Source of the DNA: Bacteroidia bacterium | Lineage (GTDB): Bacteria > Bacteroidota > Bacteroidia > JABDFU01 | Assembly (NCBI GenBank): GCA_020849195.1 | Contig: JADLGT010000303.1 | Location: 1-12,480 of the forward strand | Direction of reading: 5' to 3' | DNA length: 12,480 nt | In this document: positions 7,315-12,480 of the stretch, in pieces | Position numbering within the stretch: position 1 is the first letter of the stretch | Layout of the letters: each line of letters opens with the position of its first letter | The notes under the pieces: generated by a model | Database searches by the model: none | Seen by the model: only the letters and a program-made list of their open reading frames with translations | What the model was told of the DNA's origin: nothing | Translations under genes and position numbers: made by a program

Positions 7315-8961
7315 TTATTCCTTCACAAACTTCAGCACCTGCGCATCTCCTTTTTTGTTTACCAATTTAATAAAGTACAAACCGGCTGCAAAATTTGAAA
7401 CATCAATTGTATTATTCACTACGGTTTGGGTTATGGTATTTCCAACAATATCCGCAATCGATAAATTAACTATTGGCTCGCTGCATTGAATGTTAATGAT
7501 ATTTTTTGCGGGGTTAGGAAAAACAGTGGCGAATTGATTGCCGGCAGAAATAGTATTGATTCCATTTGTGCTCGAAAAAGTTTTGAGCGACCATAGCTCT
7601 ATCCCTTTAATTCCGTTATTCGCATCAAAAAACAAAGTGCCATTTACATTCACCATGTACGACTGGTTTATAAATGCGGGCATATTCCCGCTCCAAATAT
7701 CATACACCATTTGAGTGCCGTTGGTTGTTCCGTCTGTCCTCCAAAGCTCTTTTCCACTGGTGCCATCATTGGCTTCAAAGTAAAGTGTATCATTAACTAC
7801 GACCATTGGGTTAAAACTATCAAAAGCAGGTTGAGTGCCAGGGCGTATGTCTTTTAGCATAAATGTACCGGCAGATGTGCCATCGCTTACCCATAATTCC
7901 ATATCCGATAAAGTAGCGCCCGCTCCTACAAAGCATAATTTATTCCCTACACGATTAATGTATTCGGGATACGAACCCCAACTCCCTGGATAGGCATCTT
8001 TTACTATTGTTGTGCCTGCGGTTGTTCCATCCGTTTTCCATAATTCTTTGCCATTTATTCCATCGTCAGCAGAAAAATACAAAGTGCCATTCAACTCAGT
8101 AAAATTTTGGGGATTCGAATCATAAGTATTGTAAATGTCTTTCACCAGTGAAGTGCCCGCAACAGTACCATCTGTTTTCCAAAGCTCCTGTCCGCTAACG
8201 CCATCAGAAGCTGATAAATAAATAATTCCGTTCATGTAATAAAATGCACCTACACTTCCTGATGCACCTGCACCAATTTCAGTAACCTGTTTTGTTCCCG
8301 AACTTGTTCCGTCGCTTTTCCACAATTCATTTCCACTTACATCGTTAGTTGCCGTAAAATATAATACTCCATTGATATTTGTCAAATTGTAGGGAAATGA
8401 ATTATTCCCCGCCCCCGGAAAAATATCTTTTACCAAAACTGTTCCGGCCGAAGTGCCATCGCTTTTCCAGAGTTCGCCTCCATACACATCTTCATACACA
8501 GTCATATAAAGGGTGTTCCCGATTGCTGTTAACTGAGCGGGCGAACTGCCTCCGCCTCCTGCATTAATATCTTTAACCATATACGTTCCTGCTGCTGTTC
8601 CGTCCGATCGCCATAACTCAACACCATTCGTGGCGTCCATTCCGGCAAAGTACAATATGTTATTGATCACGCAATATGAGTTTTGAGAACCGTCCATAAC
8701 ACCCGATGTTCCGGGAATATTATACACCATTACTGTACCGGCATCCGTACCATCACTCTTGTATAGTTCTTTGCCCTCTGTTACAGTTGATGCAGTAAAA
8801 AATACTTCCGATCCGACCTTTACCAACTCTTTAGGGAAGGATGCCCCCGATCCGACAACAATATCTTTTACCAATTGTGGGGTTTGTGCAAATGTAGAAA
8901 ACCCAAATAGGGTAATTAAGCCAACCGTTGTTTTGATTCTCTTCAAGTTTTTGTTTTCCAT
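7315..8961 (-). CDS. Secreted ELWxSDGTxxGT-repeat protein with T9SS type A sorting domain
   Basis: I place the start at the ATG at 8961, giving 548 residues. A further in-frame start at 9006 is a TTG that lies inside the promoter -7 box and cannot be transcribed from it. The product opens with a signal peptide (MENKNLKRIK, a hydrophobic core, then STFAQ with cleavage likely near FAQ). Next come eight clear copies and one degenerate copy of the motif G-x-ELW-x-S/T-DGT-x-x-GT, spaced 47-50 residues. The copies are likely beta-propeller blades, and this repeat is common in secreted Bacteroidota proteins. The last 70 or so residues (FATVFPNPAKN to QVLKFVKE) form a T9SS type A C-terminal domain, which directs passage through the outer membrane and then removal or surface attachment. 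No catalytic residues are recognisable; a binding or adhesive role is inference. It is monocistronic with its own promoter. Confidence 0.93.
   Translation of the reverse strand: MENKNLKRIKTTVGLITLFGFSTFAQTPQLVKDIVVGSGASFPKELVKVGSEVFFTASTVTEGKELYKSDGTDAGTVMVYNIPGTSGVMDGSQNSYCVINNILYFAGMDATNGVELWRSDGTAAGTYMVKDINAGGGGSSPAQLTAIGNTLYMTVYEDVYGGELWKSDGTSAGTVLVKDIFPGAGNNSFPYNLTNINGVLYFTATNDVSGNELWKSDGTSSGTKQVTEIGAGASGSVGAFYYMNGIIYLSASDGVSGQELWKTDGTVAGTSLVKDIYNTYDSNPQNFTELNGTLYFSADDGINGKELWKTDGTTAGTTIVKDAYPGSWGSYPEYINRVGNKLCFVGAGATLSDMELWVSDGTSAGTFMLKDIRPGTQPAFDSFNPMVVVNDTLYFEANDGTSGKELWRTDGTTNGTQMVYDIWSGNMPAFINQSYMVNVNGTLFFDANNGIKGIELWSLKTFSSTNGINTISAGNQFATVFPNPAKNIINIQCSEPIVNLSIADIVGNTITQTVVNNTIDVSNFAAGLYFIKLVNKKGDAQVLKFVKE
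7588..8769 (-). repeat. Nine tandem ELWxSDGT protein repeats
   Basis: The EL[WY] motifs begin at residues 80, 130, 178, 227, 274, 321, 370, 420 and 470, numbered from position 9006. The spacings are 50, 48, 49, 47, 47, 49, 50 and 50. The first copy has ELYKSDGT. The ninth keeps GIELWS but has lost DGTxxGT, marking the end of the array. Differences between copies are spread evenly, so the array looks old and not recently expanded. Confidence 0.9.
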
Positions 8962-9003
8962 GCGATGATTTTTTTTGTATTTCTTTATAGTACGATTTTT
9001 GTG

Positions 9004-9034
9004 CAAATATAGTATGAGATCGACTTAATGAAAA
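9004..9034 (-). promoter_or_regulatory. Bacteroidota-type promoter of the T9SS repeat protein
   Basis: The minus strand has TTTT (9034-9031), 19 nt, then TATATTTG (9011-9004) followed by CAC. This fits the Bacteroidota consensus TTTG-N19-20-TAnnTTTG with one mismatch in the -33 element. Transcription would begin near 8995-9000, leaving a leader of about 35-40 nt before the ATG at 8961. It is the best-formed promoter in the window. Confidence 0.75.
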
Positions 9035-9075
9035 GGATTATTTAGAGAAAAAATCGGAAGTAAAAAAATAAATGT

Positions 9076-9426
9076 TTAATTGTCTTCCGTGCTATAATGT
9101 CGGCGAATAACTACTTTTTGCAGCTCGCGTTTTATAATCAGGTCGGCAATGGTTTCGGCAGGACTTTGATCGGCGTTTTGTTCGAGCACATTGACTAATT
9201 TACCCTCGTGAATGTCGATACGATAAAGCAGATTTAATAATTTTTTGTAGTCGTTTTCCATCAGCCGTGCAATAAGCGGACTCAATTGGAATAACAACTC
9301 ATTGTAAGCATTGGTGGCATTTCCCGAAAATTTTATTTCGAACCCAAATTGATCAAAGTCTTTTTTTATTTGATTGGCAGTAGCGGTAATGTATTCGAGA
9401 TTACTGAAATAGGGCGTGATGTTCAT
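9076..9426 (-). CDS. Small helical protein of unknown function
   Basis: A 116-residue, probably cytoplasmic protein that I do not recognise. It begins MNITPYFSNLEYITATANQI at an ATG and looks largely alpha-helical, with amphipathic stretches through about residues 12-28, 42-70 and 92-108. It has no signal peptide, membrane segment or metal-binding motif. It resembles coding sequence more than a chance ORF: length, hydrophobic periodicity, and a good promoter of the next gene starting just after its stop. The C-terminal part is charged (IIKRELQKVVIRRHYSTEDN). It lies between the T9SS gene and higA on the same strand but 192 nt from higA, so it is probably a separate unit. A 5-bp hairpin lies in its upstream region. 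Confidence 0.6.
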   Translation of the reverse strand: MNITPYFSNLEYITATANQIKKDFDQFGFEIKFSGNATNAYNELLFQLSPLIARLMENDYKKLLNLLYRIDIHEGKLVNVLEQNADQSPAETIADLIIKRELQKVVIRRHYSTEDN

Positions 9427-9445
9427 GTTCTTAACTACTAAGTCT

Positions 9446-9462
9446 CTCTCCGGTGGCGAGAG
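9446..9462 (-). other. Short hairpin upstream of the 116-residue gene
   Basis: CTCTC (9446-9450) and GAGAG (9458-9462) form a 5-bp stem around a 7-nt loop, 20-36 nt upstream of the ATG at 9426. There is no T-tract next to it. A -7-like TAAATTTA (9514-9507, one mismatch) lies further upstream, so the hairpin would be in the leader. Otherwise the 9427-9618 gap contains no gene that I can support. Confidence 0.35.
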
Positions 9463-9618
9463 GAAATCCGAAAGATTATTTTTTAATTTGAGATAATAAC
9501 GGTTTGTAAATTTACGCTGAGCGAATTAATGGAGCGAATATTTTTAGACACAAAAATGTTTATTAAAAGTACAAAGCGCGCAAAAACTACCGAACGATGA
9601 ACAATTCTAAATTTGCTA

Positions 9619-9918
9619 TTATGCAACATTGCGAACATATTGCTTAATTGTCTTTAGGTCTTTTTGTTTGTTTTTTAATTCGTCTTCAATGTCAAAGTCG
9701 TCTTGAAGCCCTAGCCAGAATTTTGCCGAATTGCCAAAAAATTTAGAAAGTCTTATAGCCGTATCTGCCGTGATACGTCTGTTTCCTTTAATAATTTCGG
9801 AGATACGAGTTTGAGGTATAGCTATTTCTTTTGAAAGCCTATAAGCCGTAATGTTAAGTGGAATTAAAAATTCTTGTAATAAAATTTCTCCCGGATGAAT
9901 GTTTTTTAAGTGTTTCAT
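9619..9918 (-). CDS. higA: HigA-family antitoxin, XRE-type helix-turn-helix protein
   Basis: A 99-residue antitoxin that should bind and neutralise HigB and, as is known for the family, repress the operon through its DNA-binding domain. The opening (MKHLKNIHPGEIL) is characteristic of HigA/VapI proteins. A helix-turn-helix covers about residues 25-45 (AYRLSKEIAIPQTRISEIIKG). The family hallmarks RRITADTAIRLSKFFG and FWLGLQDDFDIE follow. Length is normal. The ATG at 9918 is preceded by AT-rich sequence (TATATACAG) with no Shine-Dalgarno. It lies 103 nt downstream of higB, much further than the short spacing usual for higBA pairs, and the gap contains structured sequence that can pair with its start codon. 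Confidence 0.94.
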   Translation of the reverse strand: MKHLKNIHPGEILLQEFLIPLNITAYRLSKEIAIPQTRISEIIKGNRRITADTAIRLSKFFGNSAKFWLGLQDDFDIEDELKNKQKDLKTIKQYVRNVA

Positions 9919-10010
9919 CTGTATATATTTTTTAAGTTTCTATTTGTCAGATGGAACACCCATGATATTCATTTGTGTTTGCGATACCACTGGTATCATG
10001 GGTGTTTCAT
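9911..10010 (-). promoter_or_regulatory. Three-arm structured region between higB and higA
   Basis: Read on the minus strand, arm 1 is ATGAAACACCCATGATA (10010-9994), arm 2 is TATCATGGGTGTTCCAT (9967-9951) continuing into CTG to 9948, and arm 3 is CAGATGAAACA (9921-9911), which contains the higA start codon. Arms 1 and 2 pair over 17 positions with one mismatch around a 26-nt loop. Arms 2 and 3 pair over 11 positions with one mismatch. The two cannot form together. A further dyad GATACCA/TGGTATC (9983-9989/9991-9997) overlaps arm 1. ATGAAACAC occurs as a direct repeat in arms 1 and 3. No U-tract follows the large hairpin, so it is not an obvious terminator. Confidence 0.7.
9940..9999 (-). CDS. 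Possible 19-codon leader ORF upstream of higA
   Basis: An ATG at 9999 opens an ORF reading MIPVVSQTQMNIMGVPSDK that ends in TAG at 9942-9940, 21 nt before the higA start. Its ATG overlaps by ATGA the stop of a four-codon ORF, MKHP, which begins at 10010, 11 nt after the higB stop. Translation of either would disrupt the arm 1/arm 2 hairpin. There is no homology evidence that the peptide is functional; it may be a by-product of the inserted sequence. Confidence 0.25.
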   Translation of the reverse strand: MIPVVSQTQMNIMGVPSDK

Positions 10011-10021
10011 TATGTTAATTT

Positions 10022-10303
10022 TTAATGATAGTCAATTAATTCAACGTTAAAAGCGTTGCCCTTTCCCCATTTAAAAATTAAACGCCATTGGTCATTTACT
10101 CGAATTGAATAAAAGTTCTTAAGATTACCTTTGAGTTTTTCAAGTTGGTTAGATGGCGGGATCATAAGGTCTTTCATATCAAATGAATTGTTAAGCATTC
10201 TTAATTTTCTACGCGCAGTTTCTTGCATGTTTGTCAAAAATCCTTTTACCCTTTCTCCTTCCCAAATTTTTCGAGTGGTCTTGTCGCCAAATGAAACAAT
10301 CAT
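10022..10303 (-). CDS. higB: HigB-family toxin, RelE-like mRNA interferase
   Basis: A 93-residue toxin of the HigB/RelE superfamily, expected to cut mRNA on the ribosome and halt translation until bound by HigA. The family pattern is clear: MIVSFGDKTTRKIWEGE at the start, ARRKLRMLNNSFDMKDL, then PPSNQLEKLKGNLKNFYSIRVNDQWRLIFKW and the closing NVELIDYH. Length is normal and no frameshift is seen. As usual for higBA, and opposite to most toxin-antitoxin operons, the toxin comes first. A perfect -7 box and a dyad lie upstream. The pair sits immediately after the ferredoxin gene on the same strand, so it may also receive read-through from that operon. Confidence 0.94.
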   Translation of the reverse strand: MIVSFGDKTTRKIWEGERVKGFLTNMQETARRKLRMLNNSFDMKDLMIPPSNQLEKLKGNLKNFYSIRVNDQWRLIFKWGKGNAFNVELIDYH

Positions 10304-10314
10304 ACTAACTTATT

Positions 10315-10327
10315 ACGTTACTAACGT
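10315..10327. promoter_or_regulatory. Candidate HigA operator palindrome
   Basis: ACGTTAcTAACGT is a perfect 6-bp dyad around one central base, 12 nt before the higB ATG and about 30 nt downstream of the -7 box. Its symmetry and position suit a binding site for the dimeric HigA repressor. That function is inferred from family behaviour. Confidence 0.5.
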
Positions 10328-10355
10328 CAAAAGTAAGTAATTGTTCGAGTGTTTG

Positions 10356-10363
10356 CAAATTTA
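10356..10363 (-). promoter_or_regulatory. Candidate -7 box of the higBA operon
   Basis: The minus strand reads TAAATTTG followed by C, a perfect TAnnTTTG match, just beyond the ferredoxin stop and about 53 nt upstream of the higB start. No TTTG is seen at the standard -33 distance, which would fall inside the ferredoxin coding end. Confidence 0.5.
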
Positions 10364-10376
10364 CTTTTGAGCCGAA

Positions 10377-10709
10377 TTAGAGGGGACTGCCTGTCTGAAC
10401 AATGCGGTATAACAATCTTGTTACAGGCCTGTTATTAATAATATGTTCGTTGATTATTTCATCCACATCGCTATTTTCAACGCCCACGTAAAAAACGCCT
10501 TCGGGATAAACCACAACCGTTTGCCCGTGATTGCAAATATCAAGACAAGCGGTGCTTTGTGCCCGCACTTTTATGGGCAGGTTGAGTTCTTTTAATTTTT
10601 TCTTGAACAAATCTGTAAGCTCTAGCCCATGCGCCTGCCCGCAACTGCGACGTGGCGCACCCTCGGGGCGCTGATTGGTGCAAATGAATATGTGTTTGTC
10701 GTAAATCAT
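10377..10709 (-). CDS. Thioredoxin-like [2Fe-2S] ferredoxin
   Basis: A 110-residue cytoplasmic electron carrier of the thioredoxin-fold [2Fe-2S] family (related to the NuoE C-terminal domain and to Aquifex Fd4). The four likely cluster ligands are C10, C23, C55 and C59, in the pattern C-x12-C-x31-C-x3-C, with the typical surroundings IFICTNQRPEGAPRRSCG and ACLDICNHGQTVVVYPEGVFY. The start ATG lies 27 nt after the prenyl synthase stop, so the genes are probably co-transcribed. The family is often found as a small stand-alone gene in Bacteroidota, and its redox partner is not evident here. The last dozen residues (LYRIVQTGSPL) are an ordinary tail. Confidence 0.9.
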   Translation of the reverse strand: MIYDKHIFICTNQRPEGAPRRSCGQAHGLELTDLFKKKLKELNLPIKVRAQSTACLDICNHGQTVVVYPEGVFYVGVENSDVDEIINEHIINNRPVTRLLYRIVQTGSPL

Positions 10710-10736
10710 TTAGTATAATCGTTTTAAGTGTAGAAA

Positions 10737-11729
10737 CTATGCTTCGCGCCGGATTAGCGCTTCTACCAACATTCTTAACTCTTTCTTTTTATTTTCAGTC
10801 GCCGGTATTTCATTTAAATAGTTTATGCCATTAGTGTAGTACCTCATCATTTCTTCCTGTGCAATTTTGCGCACATTCAAAAAATCATAAATGGCCGTAA
10901 CGGCTTCAACTTTATGTTTTGCATTAAATTGAGGGGCGTGAACCCATTGCTCTAATTCTTCTTTTTTATAGGGATTCAGCTTCGCCAGTTCAAAAGATTT
11001 TAAAAGCAGAAATGTTTTTTTGTTGGCAATAATGTCGCCGCCCTTTTGTTTCCCAAATTTTTCTTGGTCGGCATACACATCTAAAATATCGTCCTGCAGT
11101 TGAAAAGCAATACCAATATTTTTTCCGAAACTGTAAATACGTTCGGCATCTTCGCCTCGTGCGCCGCCAATCACTGCTCCTATTTTTAAAGCGCCAGCAA
11201 GTAAGCTCGCCGTTTTAAGCTCAATCATTTTAACGTATTGAGCAATGCTTACAACAGATTGCTTTTCAAAATTCATATCTAACTGTTGACCTTCACAAAC
11301 CAGTAAGGCGGTTTGGTTAAATATTTTTAAAACTTGTTGAAGTAATGCAGGAGTAATTTCTGCACTGCTGATTAACTCATACGCTTTCACTAACATGGCA
11401 TCGCCGCTAAGTATGGCAATATTTTTACTCCATTTTTCGTGTACGCTGGGTTTGTTTCGGCGCACAGTCGCATTGTCCATAATATCATCATGGATGAGTG
11501 AAAAATTGTGAAATAATTCAATGCCGAGCGATGGATTTAAGGCAAGGCGCACATCGCCGTCAAATAAATTACAAGCAAGTAAGGTAAGTAAAGGACGGAT
11601 ACGTTTTCCTCCCTGCTCCAACACGTACATTAAAGGCCGGTAAAGTTCGGCGGGCTGCTTGTTTAATTCGCGACAAATTTTTTCAAGTCCTTCATCAATC
11701 TGCTTCTGAAATTGGTCGGTTGTGTTCAT
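10737..11729 (-). CDS. Short-chain polyprenyl diphosphate synthase (GGPP/FPP synthase type)
   Basis: A trans-isoprenyl diphosphate synthase that condenses IPP with allylic diphosphates in the cytoplasm to feed quinone, carotenoid or carrier-lipid synthesis. I choose the ATG at 11729 (330 residues) over an in-frame TTG at 11735. Numbered from that TTG, the family regions are GGKRIRP (42-48), the first aspartate-rich motif DDIMD (83-87), GQQLD (149-153), KT (174-175) and the second aspartate-rich motif DDILD (215-219). DDxxD with no two-residue insertion, plus a bulky Phe five residues before it (F78), points to a short product, probably geranylgeranyl diphosphate of the archaeal-like type I class. 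Long-chain enzymes have a small residue there. Product length remains inference. It follows the epimerase by 44 nt and precedes the ferredoxin by 27 nt. Confidence 0.93.
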   Translation of the reverse strand: MNTTDQFQKQIDEGLEKICRELNKQPAELYRPLMYVLEQGGKRIRPLLTLLACNLFDGDVRLALNPSLGIELFHNFSLIHDDIMDNATVRRNKPSVHEKWSKNIAILSGDAMLVKAYELISSAEITPALLQQVLKIFNQTALLVCEGQQLDMNFEKQSVVSIAQYVKMIELKTASLLAGALKIGAVIGGARGEDAERIYSFGKNIGIAFQLQDDILDVYADQEKFGKQKGGDIIANKKTFLLLKSFELAKLNPYKKEELEQWVHAPQFNAKHKVEAVTAIYDFLNVRKIAQEEMMRYYTNGINYLNEIPATENKKKELRMLVEALIRREA

Positions 11730-11773
11730 GTGCAAGCGAGAACTAAAATTGCATTAAGCAAAATCAAGTCCAT

Positions 11774-12480
11774 TTAAAGTATATAACGGGTATCAGCAAT
11801 AACTTCTTTTAAACCTTTTTCAAGCGACATCATTGGGCTTTTCAATAATTGTTTCATTTTGGTTATGTCGGGCCTGCGCCGTGTCATGTCGCCCTCTTCA
11901 AGCGCCGGCAAGTAAAGCACTTTTGATTTCGAGCCGGTTAACTTTATTATCAACTTGGCAAGTTCAACAATAGGCACTTCCACATCGCCGCCAACATTGA
12001 TTACATCGTTCACAAATTTGTTATTATAAAAGGCATTGGTAGTCGCTTCAACGTTGTCGCCAATAAAGCAAAATGTGCGCGTTTGTTTTCCATCACCAAA
12101 CACAGGAATGTCTTCATTTTTTAATGCACGCGAAATAAATTTTGAAACAACAAAATCTTTGCTTTGTTTAGGTCCGTAGGTATTAAAGAAACGGAAAATG
12201 GTATAATCCAAACCAAACTCTTTTTTATATGATCTGAAAAAAGCCTCCCCTACATTTTTAACTATGGCATAGGGCAAGCGCGAATTTAGAGGAGTTGTTT
12301 CTTCATTTTGCGGATACTCGACAGGTTCGCCATACACTTCGGAAGAGGAAGAAAAGTAAACTCGTTTTACACTTGTATTTTTCGACAGCTCGAGAATGTT
12401 TCGTATGCCGTTAATGTCGTTAAGTACTTTTACCGGATTTTCGAGTGTACGTTTCACACCTACTAATGCGGCATAATGAA
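11774..12480 (-). CDS. NAD-dependent sugar-nucleotide epimerase/dehydratase, C-terminal part
   Basis: The open frame continues through the right edge of the window, so the N-terminus with the GxxGxxG NAD-binding loop is missing. About 234 residues are present. The visible frame begins HYAALVGVKRTLENP, the conserved strand-4 region of extended SDR enzymes. Next come FSSSSEVYGEP with the catalytic Ser, YAIVK with the YxxxK catalytic pair, RFFNTYGPKQ, and the substrate-side motif GDGKQTRTFCFIGDN. This pattern fits UDP-glucuronate decarboxylase, UDP-glucose 4-epimerase or GDP/dTDP-hexose dehydratase relatives. The GDGxQTRxFxF motif leans towards the UDP-xylose synthase/4-epimerase branch, but the reaction cannot be fixed. 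An internal GTG at 12457 is not the start, because the family alignment continues upstream. Confidence 0.9.
   Translation of the reverse strand, partial: HYAALVGVKRTLENPVKVLNDINGIRNILELSKNTSVKRVYFSSSSEVYGEPVEYPQNEETTPLNSRLPYAIVKNVGEAFFRSYKKEFGLDYTIFRFFNTYGPKQSKDFVVSKFISRALKNEDIPVFGDGKQTRTFCFIGDNVEATTNAFYNNKFVNDVINVGGDVEVPIVELAKLIIKLTGSKSKVLYLPALEEGDMTRRRPDITKMKQLLKSPMMSLEKGLKEVIADTRYIL

Noticed and set aside
9004..9006. TTG start for the T9SS repeat protein
   Set aside because: It lies inside the -7 promoter element and would put 15 residues in front of a clean signal peptide.
9557..9601. Plus-strand mini-ORF MFIKSTKRAKTTER, considered as a transposase N-terminal remnant
   Set aside because: Fourteen residues of basic composition are not enough to assign a transposase, and no inverted terminal repeats flank it.
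9951..10010. Rho-independent terminator between higB and higA
   Set aside because: The stem is strong, but the downstream minus-strand sequence (CTGACAAATAGAAAC) has no U-tract.
11733..11735. TTG start for the polyprenyl diphosphate synthase
   Set aside because: A normal ATG is only two codons further in, and the extra residues add nothing conserved.
12455..12457. GTG start for the epimerase
   Set aside because: The frame continues upstream with the conserved SDR sequence HYAALVGV, so the gene is cut by the window edge and does not start there.
1..12480. CRISPR arrays, tRNA/rRNA genes, complete insertion sequences
   Set aside because: No regularly spaced direct repeats, no tRNA-like cloverleaf or rRNA segments, and no transposase or paired terminal inverted repeats were found on either strand.

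Overview
The window looks like chromosomal DNA of a member of the Bacteroidota. The DNA is AT-rich. One gene product ends in a type IX secretion (T9SS) type A sorting domain. Start codons lack recognisable Shine-Dalgarno sequences, and several genes are preceded by the Bacteroidota -7 promoter box TAnnTTTG. Genus cannot be read from the sequence; a free-living Sphingobacteriales/Chitinophagales-type organism would fit. Almost everything is on the minus strand; only the metallophosphoesterase is on the plus strand.

Left end (1-1439, minus): a surface-polysaccharide export operon. A Wzt-type ABC ATPase with a C-terminal carbohydrate-binding domain is followed after 2 nt by the start of a hexapeptide-repeat acyltransferase cut by the window edge. 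No Wzm permease precedes the ATPase. Next comes a complete adenosylcobalamin-dependent (class II) ribonucleotide reductase, nrdJ (1738-4254, minus). It carries an unusual out-of-frame 14-nt tandem repeat in an N-terminal linker. A 152-nt divergent promoter region separates it from a membrane-anchored calcineurin-like metallophosphoesterase (4407-5684, plus). That gene converges, 4 nt apart, on a polytopic GT-C-like membrane protein (5689-6993, minus). After a 321-nt stretch with no convincing gene lies a secreted ELWxSDGTxxGT-repeat protein with a T9SS tail and its own well-formed promoter (7315-9034, minus).

Right part (9076-12480, minus): a small helical protein of unknown function; a higB-higA toxin-antitoxin pair; a thioredoxin-like [2Fe-2S] ferredoxin; a short-chain polyprenyl diphosphate synthase; and a sugar-nucleotide epimerase/dehydratase cut by the right edge. 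The last three genes are spaced closely enough to be one transcript, read epimerase, then prenyl synthase, then ferredoxin.

The most unusual spot is the 103-nt gap between higB and higA. Related sequences around ATGAAACAC occur three times, as two direct copies with one inverted copy between them. The upstream direct copy sits 11 nt after the higB stop, where a higA start would normally be, and is closed by a stop after four codons. The second copy is the present higA start. The inverted copy can pair with either one, so the region could form two mutually exclusive RNA hairpins, one of which buries the higA start codon. This looks either like a translational switch or like the scar of a small insertion or template-switch event that regenerated the antitoxin start. 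A dyad operator candidate lies upstream of higB.
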